From: an uncultured Lachnospiraceae bacterium
GTDB taxonomy: Bacteria > Bacillota > Clostridia > Lachnospirales > Lachnospiraceae
Direction of reading: 5' to 3'
Length of the DNA stretch: 64,000 nucleotides
Assembly (NCBI GenBank): GCA_937920345.1
Contig: CALGVA010000056.1
Span: 1 to 64,000, forward strand
Positions 17,118 through 26,387 of the stretch are shown in pieces (within the stretch, counting starts at the first letter, position 1; the number at the start of each line of letters is the position of its first letter). The notes under the pieces are model-generated. The model was given only the letters and a program-made list of their open reading frames with translations, was not told where the DNA came from and searched no databases. The position numbers and the translations under genes were made by a program.

Positions 17118-17561
17118 TTATTTCAGGATGCCAAGCCGCTTTTTGATCCCGTCCGCATACTGTCTGGATGCGATGATCACTTCCCCGTTATCGAGCGTCA
17201 CACGGATTCTGCGGTTGATATCACTGCGCAGAGACCTGACGGCGTTTAATCTGACCAGACAGGATTTACTCACCCGCAGAAACCCCCAAGCCTCCAGCTG
17301 TTCTTCCAGTTCATACAGTTTCAGTCCCGACTCATACACGCCGTCCTTCGTGTAGACAAACGTCTTCCGTTCCAAGGACTCTATATAAATGACTTCCGTC
17401 ACATCCAGAAGATACGTCTCACCCTCCCTCACGGCGGCAAGCTGTCGGTCCGGAAGCCGCAGCATAGCAAGTACTCTGGACAGTTCCGGCGTCAGTTCCC
17501 TGCAGGATATTGTGATACAGGTCTCATCGACCTGTTCATCTACATTGATTTCTATTTTCAT
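17118..17561 (-). CDS. LytTR-domain DNA-binding regulator
   Basis: 147 residues: a short N-terminal region of about 45 residues with no receiver domain, then a LytTR domain (IYIESLERKTFVYT, LEEQLEAWGFLRVSKSCLVRLNAV) that contacts DNA through its beta strands. GGGGAG precedes the ATG at 17561. As with other LytTR-DUF3021 pairs, I expect it to control its own unit, here including the ABC exporter. The frame continues upstream to 17708 without a start that has a ribosome site. Confidence 0.85.
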   Translation of the reverse strand: MKIEINVDEQVDETCITISCRELTPELSRVLAMLRLPDRQLAAVREGETYLLDVTEVIYIESLERKTFVYTKDGVYESGLKLYELEEQLEAWGFLRVSKSCLVRLNAVRSLRSDINRRIRVTLDNGEVIIASRQYADGIKKRLGILK

Positions 17562-17725
17562 TGTCTCCCCGCTCCTGCGCTGTTTTGTCATATAAAAAAG
17601 TTTATGAATGTCATCATCCGGCAGCCGGATCTTATACAGGAACATATCATATCCCGGCTGCCCGCACAATATCCCGATACGCGTTCTGCCCGATTCCGCA
17701 CATAACATGCCGGGACAGCAACATT

Positions 17726-17773
17726 AAAAACCCGGTGTGCCGATTTGCATAATGACAAAATCAGTACACCGGG
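17726..17773 (-). terminator. Intrinsic terminator of the acetyltransferase gene
   Basis: Read on the minus strand, arms CCCGGTGT and ACACCGGG with an inner GATTT/AAATC stem are followed directly by TTTTT. It lies 43 bases after the acetyltransferase stop. Confidence 0.85.
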
Positions 17774-17815
17774 AAGTTCCCTTAAGATACTATAAACCTT
17801 AAGATACCACAAATA

Positions 17816-19057
17816 TTAAAAGAAATTGTTGATAAAGGACGGTTTGCGGTAGAAGACCTGTCCGCATACCGCCTCGTCCCGCACCTGCACCCGCGGCAGA
17901 TAGTCGAAATCCGCTGTATCGTAGTCCCCCATAATCGCCGCTGAAAATACTGCTGCATCCATGGACACATCCCAGACCTCACGGTCATCTTCCGCAGCCG
18001 GAAGCATGCGCACCTCCTGCGCTCTGCCATCTGTAAAATCCACACTGAAGATACCGTCATTCTCCGCAATCAGTGTGTCCTTTACCTGTATTCTGATCTG
18101 TCCACTGCCCTTGTATGCGGCGCGGGACAGCGCCTCCCTGACATTGACCACACGCACCATACCGTTCATTGCCTTTTCAATCTTCGCCGGATAAGTACTG
18201 TAGTCCGTACACATACTGTCAAGCCGCAGAACCGCCGGCGCATGGAATCGGATATGCCGGTAGTCGGAAGCATACCCTTTCATAAAAGCAAGTATGTCCC
18301 CCAGGGTCTCGTAATCACGAAATATCAGTTCCCGGCATGTCAGATCATCCTCTTTGCGCCAGAATACAATATATCCTGCCGGTTTACCGGTCTGATCCCT
18401 GTACAGGTACAGATAATGGTTATTCAAAGCGGCTTTTGCGTCCGTCAGAATCGACCAGTCCTCTGCCCCGCGCTCCACCATCAGATTAAAACGGCAGGCA
18501 TACGCGGCATACGCTTCCTTGCAGGCGGCAAGAACATCTTCCGCTCCCTCCTGATACAGTACAAATGTCCCCGGCCATGCCTTCTTCGGAATCCCCTGCA
18601 GATCCAGCGTATACCGCAGCGAATGATCCATCCGGCAGTAACCGAACTTTCCGTAGAAGGATTCGCTGAACGGATACAGATACGAAAGCATACAGCCTTC
18701 CCGGTAAGCATCCGTAAGCATCTGCTCAAACATGGCACGGATCGCACCCTTCTTCCTGTGGTGCGGATACGTGCATACATTTCCGATGCCATAGCCCGGA
18801 ACCGCCTGTCCTTCATAGTAGAAAGAAAGTGGAATCGCCGCCATGGAAGCCATCATCTCGTTATCTGGCGTAAAGGCACCGTACTGCCTGTTCTTTCCTG
18901 CCGGATCTTGTTCTTTCTCCTTCTGATCCTGCCCTTCTTTTGTTTTCTTCTCTTCTTCCTCCCCGCGGTAGGGATAATCGAAGCAGATCGCCGACAATCT
19001 GCGAGTCTCTTCCATCTCCTCCTCCCGCACAAGACGCACTGTCATACTTTCTTCCAT
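17816..19057 (-). CDS. Eis-like GNAT N-acetyltransferase
   Basis: 413 residues. The N-terminal GNAT half contains the acetyl-CoA loop region GIGNVCTYPHHRKKGAIRAMFE and the middle and C-terminal parts resemble the second GNAT and sterol-carrier-like domains of Eis proteins, which acetylate aminoglycosides or other amines. The substrate here is unknown. A charged low-complexity insert rich in Glu and Lys lies at about residues 30-60. I chose the ATG at 19057 because GGAGG lies 5 bases upstream; upstream frame falls in a structured intergenic element. Confidence 0.8.
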   Translation of the reverse strand: MEESMTVRLVREEEMEETRRLSAICFDYPYRGEEEEKKTKEGQDQKEKEQDPAGKNRQYGAFTPDNEMMASMAAIPLSFYYEGQAVPGYGIGNVCTYPHHRKKGAIRAMFEQMLTDAYREGCMLSYLYPFSESFYGKFGYCRMDHSLRYTLDLQGIPKKAWPGTFVLYQEGAEDVLAACKEAYAAYACRFNLMVERGAEDWSILTDAKAALNNHYLYLYRDQTGKPAGYIVFWRKEDDLTCRELIFRDYETLGDILAFMKGYASDYRHIRFHAPAVLRLDSMCTDYSTYPAKIEKAMNGMVRVVNVREALSRAAYKGSGQIRIQVKDTLIAENDGIFSVDFTDGRAQEVRMLPAAEDDREVWDVSMDAAVFSAAIMGDYDTADFDYLPRVQVRDEAVCGQVFYRKPSFINNFF

Positions 19058-19110
19058 ACAAACCTCCATGCCAGGGCACCTCCCCGGCTCCGAACCGCAA
19101 TTTCTGTCTG

Positions 19111-19184
19111 AGCAAAACGAGCAAAGCTCGTTTGCGAGATTCGCTTCGCGAACTCGAATAAGCGGAACAATTTCGCTTCCGCTA
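19111..19184. repeat. Multi-hairpin intergenic element
   Basis: Three adjacent hairpins: AAACGAGC/GCTCGTTT (19115-19133), a stem around TTCGC/GCGAA (19140-19151) and AGCGGAA/TTCCGCT (19161-19183), the last overlapping the PlsC stop codon. Positions 19139-19160 recur with one mismatch at 30996-31017. Confidence 0.6.
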
Positions 19185-20495
19185 ACCGGCGTTCTGCCGC
19201 CTCGCCAGTTTATACAACTCCTCGGCGGCAAGCCTCGCTTTTGCCACGATATCACCGCTGTCCTGCGGAAAACAGTAGTACTGCGTATGCCCGTCCCCTA
19301 TGCTGATCACATCGCCGATCTCGTACCAGTAGAAATCCGAATACAGACTATAGGATGCAAGCGGTTCCTGCCGATAGTCCAGCTTACCGTCACAGCCCGT
19401 CAGATGAAATCCCTCCTTCGTATGTTTCAGGATACCTTCTCCCACCTGATAGATACTGTCCGTATTGACCATGATATAAATCGCAACCGGCACTTCTAAA
19501 TGATAAGTTCCGTCCAGCAGTTCCTGTCTGACACATGCCCGCTCCCATTTGTACCAGTCGGGGATGTGGGTGAAGTCGGAGCACTCCTTTTCTGCCGCGC
19601 TTAGATACCCGTACTCCGTCAGCTCATAGGTCTTTCCACATTGTTTACATAATATCTTTGTTCCCTGTCCCAGCATCTGCCCTTCCGTCTTACAACAGGG
19701 GCACTTGTACAGCATTCTGTTGAGTCCGTCCGCGCGAAACGGCTCTTTGATTCTGATTTTGTTATCCTGCTGCCAGCGGAAATAATCAAAGGTAAACTTC
19801 TCCTGCAGAATATCGTTCAGCTCCTGCGGCGATTTCTCCGCGATATCCTGCACGGAAAGCAGATATTCCACGTCCGCCGACACCCTGACTTTGCGCAGCT
19901 GCAGGTTGTTATACAGCGGGTCTCTCGCGAACGCGCCGTGCGTCCTGATCATGACTACCGGAACCTTTAACAGCTTAAGGCATTTCCCTATGCTGTCCGG
20001 CAGCGGCGTCTGGGTGCCGTCGAAGCTGTAGCTCGCCTCCGGGAACATCAGAATGGAGCTTTTCAACTCCTGTGTTGCATAGATCATATCCCGCACCAGC
20101 GTCACGTCCGTCATGAATTTTCTCGTCGGTATGCAGCCGATCCGGCGCATCAGCCACCTTTTACCAACGAATCCGTCTGCGGTGCATACAATATGAAAAG
20201 GTCTTGTGCACATAAGTCTTGCCGCGATCTTTAAATCAATAAAGCTGGAGTGATTCATCAAAACGAGACAGGGTTCTCCCTTACCCAGCTGCTCCATACC
20301 GATCATACGATAAGAGAAGCGGGTCATCCACAGATCCCACACAGACAATAAAAAGAGCAGAAGCCGAAAAATCAGCCTCTGTCTGACCGGTTTCAGATGC
20401 GCCGGCGCCGGAAGTGCCAGCACATCTTCATATCGCATTTTTGCGGTTTTAATCTTCAATCTTTTCTTCCCTTCGTCGCTTAACCCTTCCGGCAT
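19182..20495 (-). CDS. PlsC-type acyltransferase with C-terminal zinc-ribbon region
   Basis: 437 residues. The acyltransferase motifs are NHSSFID (H-x4-D) and FPEASYSFDG, as in 1-acyl-glycerol-3-phosphate acyltransferases that make phosphatidate. Beyond residue 260 it carries CPCCKTEG and CKQCGKTYELT, a four-cysteine zinc ribbon, and a further domain of about 130 residues. Ordinary PlsC proteins are about 240 residues. I recall this longer architecture in other Clostridia, beginning near KKRLKIKTAK, which supports the start at 20495 although no clear ribosome site is seen. Confidence 0.8.
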   Translation of the reverse strand: MPEGLSDEGKKRLKIKTAKMRYEDVLALPAPAHLKPVRQRLIFRLLLFLLSVWDLWMTRFSYRMIGMEQLGKGEPCLVLMNHSSFIDLKIAARLMCTRPFHIVCTADGFVGKRWLMRRIGCIPTRKFMTDVTLVRDMIYATQELKSSILMFPEASYSFDGTQTPLPDSIGKCLKLLKVPVVMIRTHGAFARDPLYNNLQLRKVRVSADVEYLLSVQDIAEKSPQELNDILQEKFTFDYFRWQQDNKIRIKEPFRADGLNRMLYKCPCCKTEGQMLGQGTKILCKQCGKTYELTEYGYLSAAEKECSDFTHIPDWYKWERACVRQELLDGTYHLEVPVAIYIMVNTDSIYQVGEGILKHTKEGFHLTGCDGKLDYRQEPLASYSLYSDFYWYEIGDVISIGDGHTQYYCFPQDSGDIVAKARLAAEELYKLARRQNAG

Positions 20496-20602
20496 ATCAT
20501 ATGCGGATGTATATACGCTGTATGATACCGGCCGGATATCATCATCCGTGATCGTACCTGTACAACTACCGTCGCAGCCGCCCGCGCGTGTAGTATAGGT
20601 TC

Positions 20603-20632
20603 AGTATACTATGATTGATGACTGCACCGCAA
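20603..20632 (-). promoter_or_regulatory. Possible promoter for the PlsC-type gene
   Basis: Minus strand TTGCGG (20627-20632), 18 bases, then TATACT (20603-20608). The -10 is good and the -35 weak. Confidence 0.4.
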
Positions 20633-20677
20633 TAGGGAGTGTATAATCTCTATAATAGTTCAGCTATGGCTGAACTG

Positions 20678-21355
20678 TCAGCCCCAACCCTTGCCGCACA
20701 TCCCGAGAAACATCTCATGAATCCTGTCATCCGCATCCAGTTCCGGATGAAAAGCGATCCCGATCTGATTTCCGGCACGCACCGCAACGATCCTGCCCTC
20801 CACTGTGGCAAGAATCTCTGTCCCGGCACCGCTTGGCTGCTCCTGTCCGCCGCCATTCCTGACTGCCGCTTCCGGTACCGCGCATCCGCCACTCCGGTCA
20901 TTCGCATGACGCTTTCCGGGCTGTGCCGGTATCACCGCTTCAATATAAGGCGCCCGGATAAAAGTCATGGGTACTTTACCGATCCCGATAAATTCCTGCT
21001 CCGTGTGAAAGCTGCCCAGCTGCCTTCCGTAGGCGTTCCTCTGCACACGTACCGGCAGCGTCTCGAAATAGACATTCCCGTCATTGCTGATCTCCTGTGC
21101 CAGCATAATCAGACCCGCGCAGGTGCCAAGCACCGGAAGCCCGCTGTGGATCTTCTCCCGAAGCGGCTCAAACATGTGCAGTTCACGAAGCAGCTTACCC
21201 TGTACAGTACTCTCCCCGCCGGGCAGAATCAATCCGTCAAAATCTTCATCCAGATCTGCCGCCTGCCTCAGTTCAACACAGTCTGCTCCCAGCTTCTTTA
21301 ACTTTTCTATATGCTCTGCAAAAGCGCCTTGCACTGCAAGTACTGCTATCTTCAT
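20678..21355 (-). CDS. pdxT: Pyridoxal 5'-phosphate synthase glutaminase subunit
   Basis: 225 residues. It hydrolyses glutamine and passes ammonia to PdxS for direct synthesis of pyridoxal phosphate. The oxyanion region LPGGEST, nucleophile Cys in GTCAGLIMLA and the His-Glu pair in IAFHPELD are intact. The protein is about 25-30 residues longer than usual because of a Gly/Arg/Ala-rich insert (around residues 145-175) before the final strands. It follows pdxS by 69 bases. The ribosome site AGGAG is followed by a two-codon ATG-TAA before the true ATG (see findings). Confidence 0.93.
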   Translation of the reverse strand: MKIAVLAVQGAFAEHIEKLKKLGADCVELRQAADLDEDFDGLILPGGESTVQGKLLRELHMFEPLREKIHSGLPVLGTCAGLIMLAQEISNDGNVYFETLPVRVQRNAYGRQLGSFHTEQEFIGIGKVPMTFIRAPYIEAVIPAQPGKRHANDRSGGCAVPEAAVRNGGGQEQPSGAGTEILATVEGRIVAVRAGNQIGIAFHPELDADDRIHEMFLGMCGKGWG

Positions 21356-21424
21356 AGTTTACATAACTCCTAATCCGTCTACTCTGTAAACATATATATT
21401 AGTGCATCAGCATGATATTTCAAT

Positions 21425-22300
<876 letters not shown>

Positions 22301-22392
22301 CCGGTTCCCAATGCCTCCTTGTCGTTTTTCTTTCTATACTTCATCAATCCCCTTTACCGCCGCCGTCAGAAACCTACACAGCGGTTACCAGA

Positions 22393-22420
22393 AATATAAC
22401 AGCATATTGGCACTTGCAAA
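22393..22420 (-). promoter_or_regulatory. Possible promoter for pdxST
   Basis: Minus strand TTTGCA (22415-22420), 16 bases, TATATT (22393-22398) with an extended -10 TG, about 95 bases before pdxS. Confidence 0.4.
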
Positions 22421-22507
22421 ATATCCAGTTTTGTTATTTTTATGCATACCAGATTTGCAATATTGTAAAATGAAAAATATCGAAAGTGAAACACTGAACA
22501 TTTTACT

Positions 22508-22532
22508 GCGTTTACGAGAAACTCGTAAACGC
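22508..22532. repeat. Perfect palindrome over the XRE gene stop
   Basis: Arms GCGTTTACGAG and CTCGTAAACGC with a 3-base loop cover the last codons and the stop of the XRE gene. No U-run follows, so it resembles the other intergenic palindromes here more than a classical terminator. Confidence 0.55.
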
Positions 22533-23249
22533 CTCCGTCTTCGACACGCTGTTCACATGAATATACACGTCCATACAGGTCATGCCGTTTTGTTCATGGA
22601 CATACTCAAAACAGGGAAGCACATTTTCGACCAGTTTCTCTTTAAACCCGTTCACCGATAAATATTCCATAATCCGCTTATAGCCGTTCGGAATCCGCTC
22701 GAAAGCCGCCGCGAAAGGATCATAGATCGTAATCACCGCGTAATCGGCTTCCACCTGATCCGCATATTCCACACCCGGACACGCAGTCTCAAATCCCTCC
22801 GGCAGCACATAAGCCGCCACATATCCCCGCAGCCCGAATCGGTTCTGCTGCTCCAGCGAAACATGCGGGAAATCCCAGCCGATCTTCCTCGCGTCCGGCT
22901 TACAGGCGAGAAGCCCGGACTTCTCGGCCCATACATCTAAATAGGCATTGACGTCATCCTCCGGATTGGGTGTAATCATAACGTACCGTCCCATCCGAAA
23001 CGGCTTCACCGTCTTGATCGTGATCTCCGAATAAATAGCTTCATAGGCCGACAATTCCTCCCTGACCAGCACATCCAGCTTACATCTGAAAAAATCGCTC
23101 AAGTCGATCAGCTTACCCAGTTCCGGAGTCACTTCGTCAGTCTCCCATTTGGACACAGTCTGTCTCAATACCGCCATCCGCTCCGCTAACTGTTCCTGCG
23201 TGATCTTTTGCTGTTTCCGCAAAAATTGAATGTTTTTCCCTATACTCAT
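22512..23249 (-). CDS. XRE regulator with GyrI-like effector-binding domain
   Basis: 245 residues. An N-terminal XRE helix-turn-helix (IQFLRKQQKITQEQLAERM, RQTVSKWETDEVTP) spans residues 1-65; the remaining 170 residues look like a GyrI/AraC-type effector-binding domain (YVAAYVLPEGF, ADYAVITIYDPF, YVHEQNGMTCMDVYI), which in relatives binds small amphipathic molecules. The ATG at 23249 has GGGAG 8 bases upstream; the longer frame to 23633 overlaps the tcdA gene. It lies between tcdA and pdxST on the same strand; its targets are unknown. Confidence 0.8.
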   Translation of the reverse strand: MSIGKNIQFLRKQQKITQEQLAERMAVLRQTVSKWETDEVTPELGKLIDLSDFFRCKLDVLVREELSAYEAIYSEITIKTVKPFRMGRYVMITPNPEDDVNAYLDVWAEKSGLLACKPDARKIGWDFPHVSLEQQNRFGLRGYVAAYVLPEGFETACPGVEYADQVEADYAVITIYDPFAAAFERIPNGYKRIMEYLSVNGFKEKLVENVLPCFEYVHEQNGMTCMDVYIHVNSVSKTEAFTSFS

Positions 23250-23377
23250 CTCTTTCTCTCCCGCCCTTCTTCCTTCTGTGTACAATGCATCCGTTACCAT
23301 TCCGATTCTGCCAGACTGTCCGTAACAAATCCACCATGCCCGAAGTGCTTTTTGCGTAAAACATGCAAACCGGCAGT

Positions 23378-24130
23378 TTACATGCCTGATAATCCTGCCA
23401 GATCCTTCACCACTTCCCCCGCAATAATCAATCCTGCCACGGAAGGCACGAAAGCGATGCTGCCGGGTGTCGCCCTGCGCGGCGGATTCACTGCCTCTTC
23501 CGCCGCGGTCATAATACAGGCATTTACATTTTCCACCGCCTGCTTTATCGGTTCTTCCTCCGAATAAACCACCTTCAGATGTTCCACATTTCTTTTTTTC
23601 AGTTCCCGGCGCATCACCCTGGCAAGCGGACACACCTTCGTTTCATAAATATCCGCCACCCGGAAAGCGCTTGCATCCAGCTTATTTCCCGCTCCCATAC
23701 TGCTGATCACGGGCACATGATACGCCTGCGCGCGCATGATGATCTCAATCTTGGCCGTTACGGTATCCACCGCATCCACCACGTAATCGTACTCATCAAA
23801 CGGGAACTGGCCCGCATTTTCCGGCAGGAAAAAACACTGATAATCCCGCACTATGGCCGCCGGATTGATATCCAGTATCCGCTCCTTCATGACTTCTGTC
23901 TTGTATCTGCCCACTGTCTTACGGGTGGCAATGATCTGTCTGTTGATATTGGAAAGGCAGACCGTATCCTTGTCAATCAGGTCAAGTGCCCCTACGCCGC
24001 TTCGTGCCAATGCCTCACATACATAACCGCCCACGCCGCCCACGCCGAATACCGCCACCCGGGAATGTGCCAGCCTGTCCATCGCCTCACTGCCCATCAA
24101 TATTTCTGTTCTGGAAAATTGTTCTGTCAT
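23378..24130 (-). CDS. tcdA: tRNA threonylcarbamoyladenosine dehydratase (ThiF/E1-like)
   Basis: 250 residues. TcdA uses ATP to cyclise t6A at position 37 of tRNAs to ct6A. The nucleotide-binding GVGGVGGYVCEALARSG, the SNINRQ segment and the acidic DAVDTV region match the family; E1-like relatives include ThiF and MoeB, but the LARSGVG and SNINRQ context fits TcdA best. GGGAGG lies 5 bases before the ATG at 24130. Confidence 0.85.
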   Translation of the reverse strand: MTEQFSRTEILMGSEAMDRLAHSRVAVFGVGGVGGYVCEALARSGVGALDLIDKDTVCLSNINRQIIATRKTVGRYKTEVMKERILDINPAAIVRDYQCFFLPENAGQFPFDEYDYVVDAVDTVTAKIEIIMRAQAYHVPVISSMGAGNKLDASAFRVADIYETKVCPLARVMRRELKKRNVEHLKVVYSEEEPIKQAVENVNACIMTAAEEAVNPPRRATPGSIAFVPSVAGLIIAGEVVKDLAGLSGM

Positions 24131-24338
24131 GACTGCCTCCCTTTCGAAGATCAAGGAAATTTGTGCTGTTTCTATACAAATTGAAAAGCTCTTTTTAACA
24201 CGCTGATCCTATAAGATAAAATATCACATTATATATAAAGAATACAATTCAAACCTGACCCTCATGAATCCGGTTACAGCTCAGCCATGCAAAGCTGCTT
24301 ATACAAATTACTTTTGTACATTCTATAGAAATGAAATA

Positions 24339-24367
24339 TTGTCAATCCCTCCAAAAGACGTTATACT
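24339..24367 (+). promoter_or_regulatory. Sigma-A promoter for the flavodiiron gene
   Basis: TTGTCA (24339-24344), exactly 17 bases, TATACT (24362-24367). The remaining 200 bases upstream of it, back to tcdA, are AT-rich and show no other feature. Confidence 0.7.
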
Positions 24368-24405
24368 AATATAGGTTTTATTCTGAAAATAAAAGGAGAG
24401 TTACT

Positions 24406-25563
24406 ATGGAAATCACGAAAGACATTCATTACATAGGCGTAAACGACCGCGACATCGATCTTTTTGAAGGACAGTTTATCGTAGAAAACGGAATGGCGTA
24501 TAACTCATACGTCATCATGGACGATAAAATTGCCGTTATGGACACTGTGGAGTCAGACTTCGGCGGTGAATGGCTGCAGAACCTGCAGAACATCCTCGGC
24601 ACGCGCACACCGGATTATCTGGTCGTACAGCACATGGAACCTGACCACTCCTCCAACATCGACGTCTTTGCAAAGACCTATCCGGAAGCGGTCATTCTCG
24701 CATCTGCCCCCGCATTTACGATGATGCGGCAGTTCTTCGGCACAGACTATGCAGACAGACAGCAGATCATCAAGGAAGGGGACACCCTTTCCCTCGGCAC
24801 ACATACGCTGCAGTTCATTGCCGCGCCGATGGTACACTGGCCTGAAGTCATGGTCACCTATGACAGCCACGATAAAGTTCTCTTCTCCGCCGACGGATTC
24901 GGCAAATTCGGCACGTTGGATACCGACGAGGACTGGGCCTGCGAAGCACGCCGCTACTACTTCGGCATCGTCGGCAGGTTCGGTATGCAGGTACAGAACC
25001 TCTTGAAAAAAGCGGCCGCCCTCGATATCCAGACAATCTGCCCGCTGCACGGACCGGTTTTAAAAGAGAATCTGGAATATTATGTAAACCTGTATCAAAC
25101 CTGGTCCTCCTACGGCGTGGAATCGGAAGGTGTCATGATCGCCTATACCTCCGTCTACGGCAATACCAAATCCGCAGCCGGGCTTCTTGCCGAAAAGCTT
25201 ACGGAAAAGGGCTGCCCGAAAGTCGTTGTGGCTGACCTTGCAAGAGAGGATATGGCCGAGTGCGTGGAAGACGCGTTCCGCTACGGCAAGCTGGTGCTGG
25301 CAACCACCACCTATAATGCAGGTATCTTCCCCTACATGCGGGAGTTTATCGACGAACTGGTAGAGCGTAATTACCAGAACCGCATGATCGCTCTGATGGA
25401 AAACGGTTCCTGGGCGCCTATGGCCGCCAAGACTATGCGCGCTAAGCTGGAAAACTGTAAGGATATCACTTTTGCAGAGACTGCCGTACAGATCCGTTCC
25501 GCCATGAGCGATGAGAATAAAGCGCAGATTGAAGCGCTGGCCGCAGAGTTGTGTGAATCATAA
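24406..25563 (+). CDS. fprA: FprA family A-type flavodiiron protein
   Basis: 385 residues. A metallo-beta-lactamase-like diiron domain (residues 1-250) carries the ligand motif HMEPDHSSN, with further His ligands in MVHWPEVM and CPLHGPVL; an FMN-binding flavodoxin domain follows (YTSVYGNTKSAAG). Such enzymes reduce O2 to water or NO to N2O and protect anaerobes. AAAGGAG precedes the ATG, a clear promoter lies at 24339-24367 and a terminator at 25576-25639, so it is a single-gene transcript. Confidence 0.93.
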   Translation: MEITKDIHYIGVNDRDIDLFEGQFIVENGMAYNSYVIMDDKIAVMDTVESDFGGEWLQNLQNILGTRTPDYLVVQHMEPDHSSNIDVFAKTYPEAVILASAPAFTMMRQFFGTDYADRQQIIKEGDTLSLGTHTLQFIAAPMVHWPEVMVTYDSHDKVLFSADGFGKFGTLDTDEDWACEARRYYFGIVGRFGMQVQNLLKKAAALDIQTICPLHGPVLKENLEYYVNLYQTWSSYGVESEGVMIAYTSVYGNTKSAAGLLAEKLTEKGCPKVVVADLAREDMAECVEDAFRYGKLVLATTTYNAGIFPYMREFIDELVERNYQNRMIALMENGSWAPMAAKTMRAKLENCKDITFAETAVQIRSAMSDENKAQIEALAAELCES

Positions 25564-25575
25564 CATGAAAATACT

Positions 25576-25639
25576 ATAAGCTGTCTCTTTGTATCTTCTT
25601 CGTATGCACTTCCGAAGATACAGGAGATAGCTTATTTTT
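25576..25639 (+). terminator. Terminator of the flavodiiron gene
   Basis: A long stem, AAGCTGTCTC and TGTATCTTC pairing with GAAGATACA and GAGATAGCTT, is followed by ATTTTT on the plus strand. Confidence 0.85.
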
Positions 25640-25687
25640 CATCAACAGGAATACGACAGTTTCGCGCTTTGCTTTCCTCTTTGTCTG

Positions 25688-26293
25688 CTACGCGTCCACT
25701 CCCAGCTTCCGCAGTTCCTCTATGGCCTGTGCCTGATTTAAGAAATGAATCGTATGGATCCCGAACTTCTCCGCCCCTTCCAGATTGACCGGCGTGTCGT
25801 CCATGAAAACACACTCCTGGGGCACAAGATCATACCGGTCGATCAGTAACTGGTAGATTTCCGGCATGGGCTTGATGACTTTCTCCTGATAAGACAGGAT
25901 GCCGCCGTCCATATAAGGAATAAAATCCAATGCGTACGCGCAATCCGTCTCCGCTTTACCCGAAAAATTCGACAGATACAGCGTACGGTATCCCTTGCTC
26001 TTCAGTTCCTGTATCCACGGAATCGCATAATCGTTGCGCGCAACCATTGTACTGACATTCTTCAGCACTCTGCGGATATCCTGTTCGATCTCCGGATCGG
26101 CCGCCACAAAGATATCAATAATCTCTTCTTCTGTCATGACACCTCTGTCGTTTTCATTCCACGTGGGATTTTTGACCGTCGCACGGGCGATCCGCTCTAC
26201 CATTTCATCGTCATACCCGAAGCTCTCATAATGCTCCTTCCATGTAAAACCCGCAAGTACATTCCCAATATCAAATATAATTGTTGTGATCAT
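25688..26293 (-). CDS. HAD family phosphatase (YihX-like)
   Basis: 201 residues. The first motif IIFDIGNVLAGF is the FDxGNV variant seen in YihX-type haloacid dehalogenase phosphatases; motif II lies in LYLSNFS, the Lys in EKVIKPMPEIYQLL and the acidic motif in VFMDDTPVNLEGA. It probably dephosphorylates a sugar phosphate or similar small molecule. AGGAGG is 12 bases before the ATG. It lies downstream of a LysR gene on the same strand, about 95 bases away. Confidence 0.88.
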   Translation of the reverse strand: MITTIIFDIGNVLAGFTWKEHYESFGYDDEMVERIARATVKNPTWNENDRGVMTEEEIIDIFVAADPEIEQDIRRVLKNVSTMVARNDYAIPWIQELKSKGYRTLYLSNFSGKAETDCAYALDFIPYMDGGILSYQEKVIKPMPEIYQLLIDRYDLVPQECVFMDDTPVNLEGAEKFGIHTIHFLNQAQAIEELRKLGVDA

Positions 26294-26387
26294 TTTTACT
26301 CTGTTCCTCCTGCAATTCTTTGGTCATTTCTTTTATTCAGACATCGTTTTAGCGCCTCTTAGTCTGCATTTCGTTCTACCCGCATAT

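Noticed and set aside
18242..19111. 289-residue plus-strand open frame
   Set aside because: Antisense of the acetyltransferase gene, whose motifs are clear.
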